Below are positions 10,150-21,585 of a stretch of DNA of 64,000 bases, one piece after another. The translations under genes were made by a program, and so were the position numbers. The notes beneath the pieces were generated by a model. It ran no database searches. It was not told the origin of the DNA and saw nothing but the letters and a program-made list of their open reading frames with translations. Source of the DNA: Mytilinidion resinicola (lineage: Eukaryota; Ascomycota; Dothideomycetes; Mytilinidiales; Mytilinidiaceae); the NCBI RefSeq assembly GCF_010093595.1, contig NW_022985439.1, forward strand, positions 634,441-698,440, given 5' to 3'. Numbering within the stretch: the stretch's first letter is position 1; each line of letters opens with the position of its first letter.

Positions 10150-10684
10150 ACCTTCAGGAACTTAGGCCGTGAAGCCAAACCGGCGAGATGTTGCAAGACG
10201 TAAGCCTAAAGCGTAAATTCTATTCGTAGATCGGAAGGAGGGTATGAAAGTGAACGACTAAATTTGTCTACTTCAGCTACATCGTACGTTGGTCTACACG
10301 TGATGGAACGAACGCGAAGAAAAATAAAGGATGTGTTTATAGCACAGGTCCCATAGTGGTGCTGGGGACGCCGTGGTGATGCTGGCCAGGCCAAGTTTTA
10401 ACGCAGGGGAACCTCGGGCGAGCTTGTTAGTTAGTCAGCGGCATCCTCAACCTCACTGCACCGGATCGCGTTGTCACGTCGCCCGTTCACCATCCACGAC
10501 ACCGGCCTGGCGCATCACCTGCTGTCTCTGCTGCCTCACTGATGCGCGCCTGCGACTATTTAATTCCCACGCGCTTGCGCATGCGGTAGCTCCAGCCCTG
10601 GATCACCACCACCTCGAAATCGCGTGGCACCCACCACCCCCCTCGCCAGCTCCCCATCCTCAACACCTTTGCGCGCCAGACCCC
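10150..10684. promoter_or_regulatory. Divergent intergenic region, cystinosin homolog / NTO1
   Basis: These 535 bases lie between divergent start codons. The frame of NTO1 stays open upstream to 10373, but that stretch is low complexity and resembles a leader, so I treat it as non-coding. No specific element was recognised. Confidence 0.45.
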
Positions 10685-13600
10685 ATGGCACCCATGTCCC
10701 CCATCGAAGCCTCTCCCCGAAAGCGCATCCGAAGTTCTACCCGTCCATCCGGTCGGCGGATCCACGCCCCCGACTCTGCCTCAGGCAAGAAGCTTAAGTA
10801 CATCCCCGGAGGACCTGGAGGTGGAGGGCGGTACGTCGACGAGATAACGGGACACGAGACCCCAGTGGGCGGGACTGGCCCCGGCGGGTTCCTGTATACC
10901 GGACCTCGTGGCGCTGTTGGTCAGCGGAACCGCGAGAGAGGCATCGTCATGCCCACAGCTACTTCACCCAGCGCAACACCTACAAACATACGGCCCCGTC
11001 GCGATAGAGCCCCAAGACCGCCAGCGGGACAAGGACCACGATCGACGTCAGCTACAGCATCTGCCGCTGCTGTTGCACAAGGCGAGGGCTTCAAGCCTCG
11101 GGAAGAACGTAGTTGGGATGAGTTCCATCCGGAACTGGAGGTCGATTCCGACTTTGCCATTTTCAGCGCAGATGAAGTGGATGGCATAAGTCCCCCGGAA
11201 ACAAAAACTTCGACACCAACCAATGGATTGGGCCAATACGCCGTGGAGAATGGTGCGTCAACACTGCTTGATGAGGCAGTACGCGCGCATCAAGACACAC
11301 CTTCCATGGCCGCAGAATCCCCTTCCTTTCCAGGCCTAGACAGCGACACCGTCACCGTCAATGTGAATATCAATGTTGCAAGCCTTAATGGGAGTCTAGT
11401 CACCCCGGCAAAGCGAAGAGTTGGAAGGCCATCGCGACGAACAGACGCCATGCTTTATGGACTTGGATCTCCCCCTGTGCCAAGAATCACCCCCGCGCCG
11501 ACACGCGACCCAAAGGAACGGCTGAATCTGCAGAAGCCTTCATATCGGCAAGTGGACCCTTTCGCATTGTACGAACAAGACCAATCCGTACAAGTGAACT
11601 ACGTGGATCGTGCTATGGCGTCTGTCGGATACCAAGAGAGCGATTTCTTCTCCCGGTCTGAAAAACACTGCATTCGAGTAGCAGAGGGTTCCATCGAGGA
11701 AGATCTAGACCTGGCCGTGAAGAGTGACGGTGACGGTGCAGCAGGCCACTTTCCAGTCAGTCGAGTTGAATACGACATGGATGAACAGGATGACCGCTGG
11801 CTGGACGGGTACAATGTGCAGAGGAAAGACGAAGGTGTAGAGCCGATCAAGCCTGCCATCTTCGAGATTACGATCACTCAGATTGAGAAGGAATGGCATG
11901 CGCTAGAAAAAAGTAAGTTGAGTGAAGAATCGTACTGAAGAACACCAGCTAAACGTCTTCATAGGAATCCCCAAGCCCAATCCAAAGCCTCCTCAAACCC
12001 ACCGTCCACGATCGAGCTCTGCAGCTGCGGTCAACGGAGAACCCGCCGGTCAAGGAGAGGAACAAGACACGAAATGCGCCATCTGCGATGATGGAGACTG
12101 CGAGAACACGAACGCCATTGTGTTTTGTGATGGTTGTGATCTTGCAGTTCACCAGGAATGCTACGGAGTGCCTTTCATCCCAGAGGGCCAATGGCTTTGC
12201 CGGAGATGTCAACTGGTGGGCCGTGGGACGCCTGTTACAGAGCACCCTGTAAGTTTTTTTGCCCGCTTATACACAGCTGTCGAGCTAACCACTTTGAAGG
12301 GCTGCATATTCTGTCCGAACATTGAAGGCGCATTCAAACAAACAACGTCTATGAAATGGGCTCATCTACTCTGCGCAATCTGGATTCCGGAAGTATCGTT
12401 AGGCAACACCACCTTCATGGAGCCCGTTCAAGATGTCGAAAAAGTTCCTAGGAGCAGATGGAAGCTGGTAAGCGCCTTTGAAGTGAACAAGAAAGAATTG
12501 GTCTTTACTGATTGTGTTCTTAGTCTTGCTATCTCTGCAAACAGAAGATGGGCGCTTGTGTCCAATGTGGAAACAAATCATGCTACGAGGCTTTCCATGT
12601 TACTTGCGCCAGGAGGGCTAGACTTTTCTTAAAGATGAAATCCTCGCATGGCACTTCTGGCACCACGGACGCCAGCGTTCTCAAGGCATTTTGCGACAAG
12701 CACTGCCCCCCAGAGTGGCGACGAGAGAACGACGTAGAGCGGGCAACTGCCAACGCAAAAGCGTTCTACCGCAACACTATGAGGTATGCACGCTGGGGTG
12801 ACAGCCAGATGATCGCTCTACAGATTGGCACATCACAACCAGTTCCATCTGTTGAAGGTGGCGACGACCTCGCAGACGACGGCACGGTAGGAAACAAGAG
12901 GAAACGAGGCCAATCGACCAAGTCATGGCGGCTTCCATCTGGCGCTCCCGTCGTACCCCAGGCAGTGTATCATAACGTCGAGAACTCACTCATCAGATTC
13001 GGCATTCGGAGACGCAAGGAGTACGTGGCCGAGGCATGCAAGTACTGGACTCTGAAGCGGGAGGCTCGGCGAGGCGCTGCCCTGTTGAAGCGACTCCAAC
13101 TTCAGATGGAAGCCTTTTCATCCATGGAGATCACCCGTCGTAATTTTGCTGGTATGGGTGCTGCTGGTCGACCAAGGTTGCAGCGACGTATCGAGTTTGC
13201 AGAAAGCCTGGAGGACGACACAGAACAGACTCGCGTTCTCTGCAATATGGTCAAGGAACGAGAGGCCATGAAATTGGCCGACGCAAAGCTGCTCAAGGCT
13301 TTTGTGGACACAGTCTACTTCCCCATACCTGTACTTCTTTGGCCAATTCTTGAGAAGGCACAAGCGTCAGTACACCCTTCCCCAATTTCAGTAGGCCAAC
13401 TAACGCCGAAATAGTCTCGATCCTAAGAACGTCTTCTTTGAAGGGTTCCAATCCATACAAACCAAATTGGAAGAGCGATTCTACACGTCAGTATCGAACT
13501 TCACAGACGATATTCTGGCCGTTCTTAGCTCCGTCATTGGGTTTGCCGCAATCACAGATCCGAAGAATGCGCATGACCAACTTAATGGTGTTTCGCATAG

Positions 13601-14411
13601 CTCTCTAACTCCAGAACAGAAAGAGCTGAAGAAGCTCGCTAAGCGAATCATTAAAGCTATTCAAGGACAGCTAGACGATGCAGCCATGAAGGAATCCCAC
13701 TTAGTAGGCAAGCCATTCGAGAAAGACCTCCCCAATCTCGAAGCCCTTTTGGATCAATCTCTTCGCCGTCAACAAGCCATCGCTGCATCTAATGTCGAGG
13801 CAGCCGCATCTAACACAGCAAACCGCATCAACGAAGAGGAGCTTGGAGGTGCTGGGAACACGGATGCAAACGGAGATACCGTTATGGTCAATGGCATCAA
13901 CGGCCACGCTCACACTCCCGACGCAGAAGCTGATGACGTTGACGCCATGGCAGACGAAGACGCGGACGACAAGGCCATCAGGCTGCAAGTTGAAGGAGAG
14001 GCTCTCAACGTGGCAAACGCAGACAGGCAACTTGAGCAAGTCACTAGCAATAGTGCCGGCGGAGATGCTCCTGCGCTCTCGCATTTTGGCAGCACCCACC
14101 CGTCGACCTTGAATCCCGAACCGTTGACGCCTCCACGCTCCGAGAGGGATTTGCTTGCGCACCTCTCTCATGGCGGCATTCCATGGTATATGGAGCCATT
14201 CGACCCTAAAGGAACGACAATCCACGAGGAGCGTTGGACTGGCCGCGACGTTCTCCGTGACATGAGCGTGGAGTTGAGCGAGCTTGGTGACGCAGAGCTG
14301 GACGAGCTCGCAGATCCTGATGAACAGATGCAGGTGGACAAGACCGTGCCCGAGGCGGTTCAGAAGTCGGCCAAGAAAAAGAAGAACAACCGGTGGAAGG
14401 GCTATAGATAA
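10685..14411 (+). CDS. nto1: NTO1-like PHD protein of the NuA3 histone acetyltransferase complex
   Basis: Five exons (10685-11912, 11965-12248, 12300-12467, 12524-13365, 13415-14411) encode 1172 residues. An EPL1-like segment ([17 protein letters not shown]) is followed by a PHD finger near residues 447-492 ([20 protein letters not shown]) and an extended PHD/zinc knuckle ([13 protein letters not shown] and [15 protein letters not shown]). This is the EPL-PHD-knuckle-PHD order of BRPF/NTO1 scaffolds that bind histone H3 tails and dock the MYST acetyltransferase Sas3 (established). After it, [18 protein letters not shown] resembles the start of a bromodomain, but the rest is poorly conserved, so that domain looks degenerate. 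The C-terminus is acidic and disordered, ending in a basic patch. I chose the Met at 10685; a second Met is three codons downstream. Confidence 0.9.
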
Positions 14412-14639
14412 TTCTGCACAGTGGGAGGCGCATAGCGGGCGTCTACTGGCTGGCGTTTCATGGAATCTGGGATTTCGGGAGTGTTATGGATAGGTCCCGG
14501 GCTGCGGCTCTTGTTCTTTTGCGTGGTACAACACTGCTTGAACCAGAGCAAAGATTAATTGTGGTATCTCCATGCACAGGTGGATATCAATCGTATCCGG
14601 TGCATGTTGATGTTTGGTGTTGTTGTGACGCGGGCTGTG

Positions 14640-14720
14640 TCAAGTTCGGTATACTTTAAATTGGATGCACTATAGATGCACTGGTTTTCCGCCCGTATAA
14701 CAGTCTATAAGGTGCCCTAC
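14640..14720 (-). repeat. Inverted unit of the minisatellite
   Basis: This is the reverse complement of a repeat unit, recognisable by TTTTCCGCCCGTATAACAGT and by TAAATTGGAT, facing the direct array that begins at 14953. Confidence 0.75.
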
Positions 14721-14952
14721 GTATTTAGGACCACCGAGAGTTACTAGACAATAACAAGCCTGGAAGTCGTTTCGTTATTCTGAAAGTAGTCGTTTCCCGT
14801 CCATGGGGAAACGTTCCGGCAAACCCAATACGCTCGCGAAACACTTCACCAATTCTCGGTGGTACGGGATTCTCGGATGGGGGTGAACAACGTTAAGAAT
14901 TAGATATATCTCGTCTAATTTGCAGCTTGCAGGTCTTTACATGTCGCTCTGA

Positions 14953-15738
14953 GTAGGGGCACCTCATGCACTGTTATACAGGTGGAAAACCACCGGATTT
15001 ATAGTGTATCCAATTTGAAGTGTACCAAATTTGACATCCTGTTCAGCTGATTTTAGGTATATGGGGGCACCTTATGCAGCGGTAAGCAAGTAGCAGATTA
15101 TATAACAAGACGCTGTAAATTAAGCAGTGCAGGGGGGGCAGGCGGATACACTTCCTATCTTACACCGTGTTAACGCTGTCTGAGGTGGCCTAGTAGGGCT
15201 GATGGGAGGCACAAATCGTCTCATTCAGCTTATTTTGAGGAGGTAGGGGCACCTCATACACTGTTATACGGGTGGAAAACCACCAGATTTACAGTATATC
15301 CAATTTGAAGTGTACTAAGTTTAACATCCTGTTTAGCTTATTTTAAGTAGTAGGTAGGGGCACCTTATACACTGTCATACGGGCGGAAAACCACTAGATT
15401 TACAGTATATCCAATTTGAAGTGTACCGAATTTGACATCCTGTTCAGCTCATTTTAAGTAGGTAGGGGCAACTCATACACTGTTATACAGGCGGAAAACC
15501 ACCAGATTTACAGAGTACAGTATATCCAATTTAAAATGTACCGAATTTCACATCCTGTTCAGCTTATTTTAAGTAGGTAGGGGCACCTTATACACTATTA
15601 TACGGGCGGAAAACCACCAGATTTACAGGATATCGAATTTTGAAATGTACCAAATTTGACGTCCTGTTCAGCTTATTTTGAGTAGGTAGGGGCACTGTTA
15701 TACGAAGTACGGGCGGAAAACCACCGGATCTACAGTAC
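14953..15738 (+). repeat. Minisatellite, ~108-115 base units
   Basis: Units begin GTAGGGGCACC and contain TATACGGGCGGAAAACCAC and ATCCTGTTCAGCTTATTTT. Starts are near 14953, 15243, 15354, 15462, 15577 and 15686 (the last truncated). A non-repeat insert of about 170 bases (15060-15230) follows the first unit. Units differ by scattered substitutions and small indels. No coding frame persists through the array. Confidence 0.85.
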
Positions 15739-16384
15739 TTGGCCAAGGGGAGTCGCAAGGGTCTAAAGTACCGTGGTTCATATCGAGAAACTCTAGATTT
15801 AGCAGAACTGTCAGAAGCCCTAGCTGATACATCAAATGGAAGCTATTCCGTAATCTACATAGCTTCAGAAATCAGATTGGCCCCCACAATGGTAGGGCTG
15901 AGGGAGGCCTAGGAGCTACCTCGGGGGCAAAAAGTAGGGGATACCTACGGCGCTAACGGCCTTCACCCTGGCTGAACAGTGTCCCTTTCACCTCTTGTCC
16001 TGGCGCGCAATTCGCTTTGTGACAGCCTCCCCTTCGCGTTACTGTTCTAAGATACCCTCTTGCTTCGCGTTCCGAGTCTCCTTGCGCGAGCCTTGCATTG
16101 TATTGAATCTTGGATATTTGCTGTAAGCTGCTCTCAACGCCCCTGGGCCTCCCGCACTGCGCTCCCTTCGTCGCCTGTATGACTGGGCGATTCCTATCAA
16201 GGACACTGTGACTGACAAATGCGATGGCTCCAGGGAAATTTGTCTTTTCTTCTATCCACATGCGCGCCGCGCTCCTACTCCCCTCGTTCTGGTGAACGTA
16301 GACATTTCTGCTCCGCCCACTCCCTTCCTCCGACGCTTCTGAATCCTCCGTCAACGTCGCATCCCCTACAAACACCCCGCAATC

Positions 16385-17665
16385 ATGGCGCTTCATCGAC
16401 GTTTCATACCGATATTAGCCCTTGTATCGGTAGCGGTGCTTTTCCTCCTCTACCAAAGCATCACGGTGCGCGAGACACTGCGCGGATTGCCACAAAAGAT
16501 CGGCCTGGGAGACGTCACAGGGGACGAGACGCGGGTACCCATAAATGATGATTTACCTCCGAAGAGTAACGGGACCGCGAAACACACGCCCGTAAATCCA
16601 GAGGACAAGGACTATGTGAACTGGAACCCCAAGCCCGTGTTCAAGGGCGGAAGCCCCAGGCCTGAGAACCACAACTACACCACCACCTTCGTAGTAGCCA
16701 GAACAATAGACGAGGATATAACTTGGATAAAAGAAAACATCCCCGACCTCAACACCGCCATATACGTCGCCGACGACCCCTTCGCCCCGCTCCACCCGCC
16801 CAAGAATAAAGGCCACGAAGTCATGATTTACCTCACCTACATCATTGACCACTACGACGACCTGCCCGACGTCTCCATCTTCATGCACAGCCACCGTTAC
16901 ACCTGGCACAATGACGACATCCTCGACAGCGACGCCGTCGTCATGCTCAAGCGCCTCAACCGCGCTCGCGTCTGGCGCGAGGGCTATCATAACATGCGCT
17001 GCAGCTGGGACCCTGGCTGCCCGGACTGGATGCACCCGGGCGAAGTCGAGGAAGACCAGTTCCGCCAGGAGCAGTCGCAGCTCGCGAAGTCTTGGTCCGA
17101 GCTGTTCCCGCTCGACGAGGTCCCCTCCGTCCTCGCGCAGCCCTGCTGCGCGCAGTTTGCGCTTTCCAGCGAAAGGATTCGCGCCCGCCCCCAGGCCAGC
17201 TACGTCTGGTATCGCGACTGGCTGCTGCGCACGCCGCTGGGCGACTTCATCTCCGGCCGCATCTGGGAGTACGTGTGGCAGTTTGTGTTCACGGGGAGCA
17301 ACATCTTCTGCCCGAAGCCGCACATGTGCTTCTGCGATGGGTACGGGGTGTGCTTTGGCGGGGAGGACAAGTTTACAGAGTGGATCGACACGCGAAATCA
17401 GATGCGGAATATCGAGGGCGAGCTGCGAGACTGGGAGGAGAAGGGACGGAATATCGAGGAGGCCGAGGCCGAGGGGCGCACGAAGGAGGCGGAGCAGCTG
17501 GAGAAGCCGGAACCGGGAAAGGATAAGAAGCTCAAGCAGGCGATCGATGAGCTCAGGCCGATCGTGGAGAAGAGACGCAATGAGGCATTTGAGCGCGGGA
17601 TGAATGATCCTGAGGCCAGAGCGAAGGAGATTGGGAGGAAGTGGAAGGAGGGGGATGGATTTTGA
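16385..17665 (+). CDS. DUF3431 family membrane-anchored protein
   Basis: A single-exon gene of 426 residues. The N-terminus is a short basic tail followed by one hydrophobic segment (residues about 7-25), as in type II membrane proteins of the secretory pathway. The body has the DUF3431 pattern common in fungi: TTFVVARTIDEDITWI, then TAIYVADD, the block FMHSHRYTWHNDD, conserved cysteines (MRCSWDPGCPDW and QPCCAQFALS) and YRDWLLRTPLGDFISGRIWE. Members are thought to be glycosyltransferase-like because of the DD/HSH-type motifs, but the activity is not established. The C-terminal 100 residues are charged coiled coil (EEAEAEGRTKEAEQLEKPE). The antisense frame is open for 406 codons, an effect of GC3 bias. 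Family recognition is good, function unknown. Confidence 0.85.
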   Translation: MALHRRFIPILALVSVAVLFLLYQSITVRETLRGLPQKIGLGDVTGDETRVPINDDLPPKSNGTAKHTPVNPEDKDYVNWNPKPVFKGGSPRPENHNYTTTFVVARTIDEDITWIKENIPDLNTAIYVADDPFAPLHPPKNKGHEVMIYLTYIIDHYDDLPDVSIFMHSHRYTWHNDDILDSDAVVMLKRLNRARVWREGYHNMRCSWDPGCPDWMHPGEVEEDQFRQEQSQLAKSWSELFPLDEVPSVLAQPCCAQFALSSERIRARPQASYVWYRDWLLRTPLGDFISGRIWEYVWQFVFTGSNIFCPKPHMCFCDGYGVCFGGEDKFTEWIDTRNQMRNIEGELRDWEEKGRNIEEAEAEGRTKEAEQLEKPEPGKDKKLKQAIDELRPIVEKRRNEAFERGMNDPEARAKEIGRKWKEGDGF

Positions 17666-18622
17666 GGGGTGAATGCATGTTTTTCGGTTCTCCAAAATCC
17701 AGCCATTGAGCGAGCTATTTGATGGTGGCGCGTTGAGTTGTTCATGGAGTTTAATGGGTCGGGGCGCCTGCATTGGGTATTGAGGCTTGGGTTGTTCGTT
17801 CTATTGGATACGGCTTCACCGAGAGGTCTCCTATGCATCAGTTGGGTTCTCTGAGGCGTTTGTGCGCGCTAAATGTATATCTTGGAGCGTATCAAGCAGT
17901 GCAAAATGAAGCAAGATAGGTTTATATCGGAGCGGCTTCTATGAAGCAATCGAGTAGAATTGGGTCCTCTTTAGAGTTCAATCTCGACAGTCTATCCAAA
18001 TCAACTCCCTCTACAAATCAGAGGCTCACCCTGCAGTACTACAGAGCTCATGAAATCTTGCCTTCTGGATATATATTTGCCCTAGGAAAGTCGAGCCTGG
18101 TCCACATCTTACATAATCCGCATACCTCCCTTCCGCACCCCAAACACCAACGTTTGCTCTGTTTGCAAACGCGCCCCCAGCCCACCCATCATCGTTCGAC
18201 AGGACAGCTCGATTGCTGCGCCAGCAACAGCAATTGAGCAAGCAATCATCCTCCCCGCGACTGCTGCTCAGGTGCGCCATGTCTGTTCGCTGCCTGCGTC
18301 GGGGCCTGACGCCTGCCGCTGCTAATCAGAATGCGTGCAGATTTAAAGAGTTGTGCCCGCTCTTCCCTCGGATTGATGCTCATGCGATTAATTTCACCAG
18401 GCGCGTCCGGTCGGTGACGAAAGAGCTGGAGAGGTGAAGACTTTGTGGTTGGAGGGCCCGGTGGTTTTGGAGCTGCGGCATTCACGCGGAACATACGCAT
18501 ACACGACTAGGACATCGAGACGTCTCGGAGAGCGATTCACTGTTTGGCCACATCTGAAGTCACCGAGACCGAAACCCTGTGCTTAAGCCTCATACGAACG
18601 AGCCTTTCGACCAGGTCTTACC
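17666..18622. other. Intergenic, nothing recognised
   Basis: About 950 bases between the DUF3431 gene and the next gene. Short open frames occur but none has protein-like composition or splice continuity. Confidence 0.5.
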
Positions 18623-20687
18623 ATGGCTGCCAACGCGCCCTACTATCAACTGCACGCATCGCAGCAGCGTTCACGTCCTTTCGTGAACAACGAGGAATAC
18701 ACCGTCGAACGTACCCCAGAGAGTCATGCAGATACACAAGTCAACTTTGATCAGGAGGATAATCAGGTAGCTGAGCTGTTGGAAGCTGCCAACGAGGCAG
18801 CTGGGCTACGGAATGGAGCACGCACGCTAGGGTTGAGGCGAAAAGAGGGAGTTGAGAATCTTAGGACGCAAGTGCCGCAAGGGAAGGGGAAAAGGAAGAG
18901 AGCTGAGAGCTCTACTCCCCCAAGAGTGGGAGACATCGAGGGGAGAGCTGGGTGGACAGATCATGATAGGGTATTAGTGAGGGCAACGTCGAAGCGCGCG
19001 AGGAAAGACCCAGCCAGTGTGATTCTATCTCAAGATCCAGCTCTAGAGACGACGGGCCAGCAGATACGACAGCCTATTGAAGACTCGGATGATACGAACG
19101 CGAGAGATTCGTCGTCCATCACAGCGAGTGCAAACGTTCATACAAACGCCAATTATCTACCTTTTCCGTCCCGAGCCCCTGCACACGACCCACAGCTTAT
19201 AGGCGGTCGTCAATCCCCCGTATCTTGCGAACCCAGTACGACCTCCAGTGAACCAAATCCCACTATGCTCCACCCAGCGACCGCTCTCTTTCGCCGCCCA
19301 CCTGCAAATCCACCTAAGAAATACACCCGTCCCCCTATGTCCAAGCTCTTCGACTCCCTCCAGCTTGGCCCAGAGAGCTTTTTGCAACTGCAAGCACAGG
19401 CTAAGTCGTATATGCTAGACCCTGCGTATCCAGCACGCCAGGCGTGTGTTGGAAATCGTGGCAAGGGCGACACCGATATGGTCAAGCTGCGCCTGTTCCG
19501 TTGTGTGAACGACTTCCTAGTTCAGGGGGCTGGTGAGCAGTTCTTTGGAGTTAACGCTGAAGGTAGGGAAGTTGGAAAGAAGGCCATGAAGTCTCTAGGT
19601 GAAGGCGAAAACGATAGTGAGGAGCTCAGGGGAAGTTCTGGAGCGGAAACGAAATGGATATGGCCCAGAGACGGAAATACGATCGTCGGGCTTGTGACGC
19701 CATTGCTAAGAAGGATGGTCACTAACGAGCGACAGAGGGTGTACGCGATCGAGACGAGGAAGGGCGGGAAGAAGAAAGAGGGGTTGGGTAGTGAAGATAG
19801 AGACGTACAAGGCGCTAGGACAGACGGTTTTGAAGGTGTGAGCTATGATCAGGTATGTATATCTTACTGCATTCTTCCGAATTCTCGTTTGATGTTGTTC
19901 TACTTCATTGAAGCTCTCGAGAAAGTCATACGTGTTCTAATATTAGTCATAGCACCCGCCACATCTCGACCCATCACTCGCATCACCCTCGCTTCATGAC
20001 AACATAAGCTCCTACCATCCACATCCACAACCCATCCAGCTCATTCCTCCATTAGCAGACGCAACATTATCAGAGGATCTTCGCATCATCAGTATCCATT
20101 TCTCCTCCTCGGACTACAAACCGCTGAGATTAGGTCTGGACTTAGCTTCCCCGACTACGGACACATGGGGGCTACGATATGCGGACTTATATCACGTAAT
20201 CGCGCAAAATCTTGAAGGGGTGGGCATTACTGATGGACTCCACGGTAGTGAACGGCAGGATCGGAGTGCCCACAGCGGTGCTAGAGGCGGGCGAGGCGAA
20301 AATACAAGCCAGAGGACCAACCCGGCTATCCCTGACGCCGACCCGGCGCTTCTCAGAGGCCTCAGAGCCGCTGCTGGCCTCGATGCGGATGTAAACGCGG
20401 ACGCAGACTCCGAGATGGGCGGTGTGCGGTTCGATCAGGACGTCAATAGTTCTCGTCAAGCTCCGGCAACCTGTTCTCCTGATGGTGGACCCGAGGATCG
20501 CTATCAGGACATACCGACCTCAAAGAACAATCATGACGTGCCTGAAACGCAAAATCTAAGGGTGGAGGCCCTTCTGTCTACTGGCCTATCTCTCGTGCGC
20601 AACGAAGACGAGTGGGAGCGTGTGAAGAGGGAGGTGAGTAGGACGTTCTGGTTTCGAGGACGGTGCACGATTGTCGTCACTGTCTAA
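18623..20687 (+). CDS. Hypothetical protein, unrecognised, two exons
   Basis: Exons 18623-19852 and 19953-20687 give 654 residues. The intron was placed at GTATGT...CATAG because the alternative acceptor three bases earlier in TATTAG gives an immediate stop, while this one leaves a long open frame that includes the downstream coding block. The N-terminal half is disordered and basic (KGKGKRKRAESS and ATSKRARKDP, possible nuclear signals). A structured middle begins near residue 235 (MSKLFDSLQLGPESFLQLQAQAKSYML, then DMVKLRLFRCVNDFLVQG) and continues across the intron (EDLRIISIHFSSSDYKPLRLG and TWGLRYADLYHVIAQN). I do not recognise the family. The likely nuclear location is inference from basic motifs. 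An additional intron after VKRE near 20634 is possible. Confidence 0.72.
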
Positions 20688-21585
20688 TTAAATAAAAGAG
20701 CGTCTCGAGTCTCGGAGGGCATGCTAATATGAAAGATGATTCAAAATTTTAATTTCCTACTCCGGAAGCTGTCTAACCCCTTCCAAAGCTTTGGCATATG
20801 ATAATATAAGGTTGCTATCATGTATAGGACCTCATCGGCCTATAGCCATGCAATTGTCTCTTCCTCGGCCTCTTGCTCCATCGGTGCGGCTGTGTTTCTC
20901 TGCTCGTGGATCTCATAGGCCGTCGCCACCTCGCGCGCCAAATATTTAGCCCTCTGAAGTAAAAACGTCGTAGTACAAAATGCGATGATAATGAAAAGTC
21001 TATTCTGAATACAAGGCGTTTAAGCTGTACAGCTGGCTATGAATGGTGCTAAGAAGGCGATTAGGTAACTGGTTATCGAGGACGAGGAGAGGCGTGTATG
21101 CGTATGGGCTAGAGGAAGAGAGTTGAGTGTGTATAATTGAGTAAGGGGGAGTGTTGGTATTGATGATCCCGTTGTTTGAACGAAGACGATATATTGGGCG
21201 AAGCAGGAGTCGACAGAATCGCTGTTTTAGCAGTGTCGATGAGGATCAGTATCGCTACTCAGAAACTGTGTCGGCTGAAATCGGGGCCCGTGGCAGATAA
21301 ATAAACATACGGAGAAGGACTTCACAGACACGCTGGGCGGGAAAAAAGCGGCACACTCATAAGGTCCTCTCTAAGTGTACACCTGTCTGCCAGTGCTTGG
21401 AGTGCTTCAACGCACCAATCATAACTTTTTATAGAAATAACTATAGATCTTTAATTTTTTCACAATGCAGCCCATCCCCAGTTTGACAGTTTTATCCGCC
21501 AACTTTTGACGGTCTAATCCATTACCACTTCGCGATCTTCCCCAAGGCTGCCCTCTTCTGCCACATTATTCTTGATAAAGAGCGA
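20688..21585. other. Intergenic with a family C repeat arm
   Basis: About 900 bases between convergent genes. At 21377-21411 there is a copy of the CACCTGTCTGCCASTGCTTGG..GCTTCAAC repeat (family C). No gene is seen. Confidence 0.55.
21377..21411 (+). repeat. Dispersed repeat family C, single arm
   Basis: This 35-base segment matches the left arm of the hairpin element at 34267-34379 with few differences. A second arm is not seen nearby. Confidence 0.6.

Larger units (their letters stand above)
14412..16384. other. Intergenic with minisatellite
   Basis: No gene is supported in these 1.97 kb. Most of 14640-15738 is a tandem repeat array (listed separately). The stretch 15740-16384 is ordinary sequence upstream of the DUF3431 gene. 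Confidence 0.6.

Noticed and set aside
10373..10684. Upstream extension of the NTO1 frame
   Set aside because: The added residues are rich in His, Pro, Cys and Arg as in a leader read by chance, while the Met at 10685 starts a normal basic N-terminus.
14953..15738. CRISPR-like array
   Set aside because: The units are ~110 bases, contiguous and without spacers; it is a minisatellite in a eukaryotic genome.
16553..17773. 406-codon open frame antisense to the DUF3431 gene
   Set aside because: It mirrors a GC-biased real gene, has low-complexity Leu/Arg/Val-rich composition and no motif.
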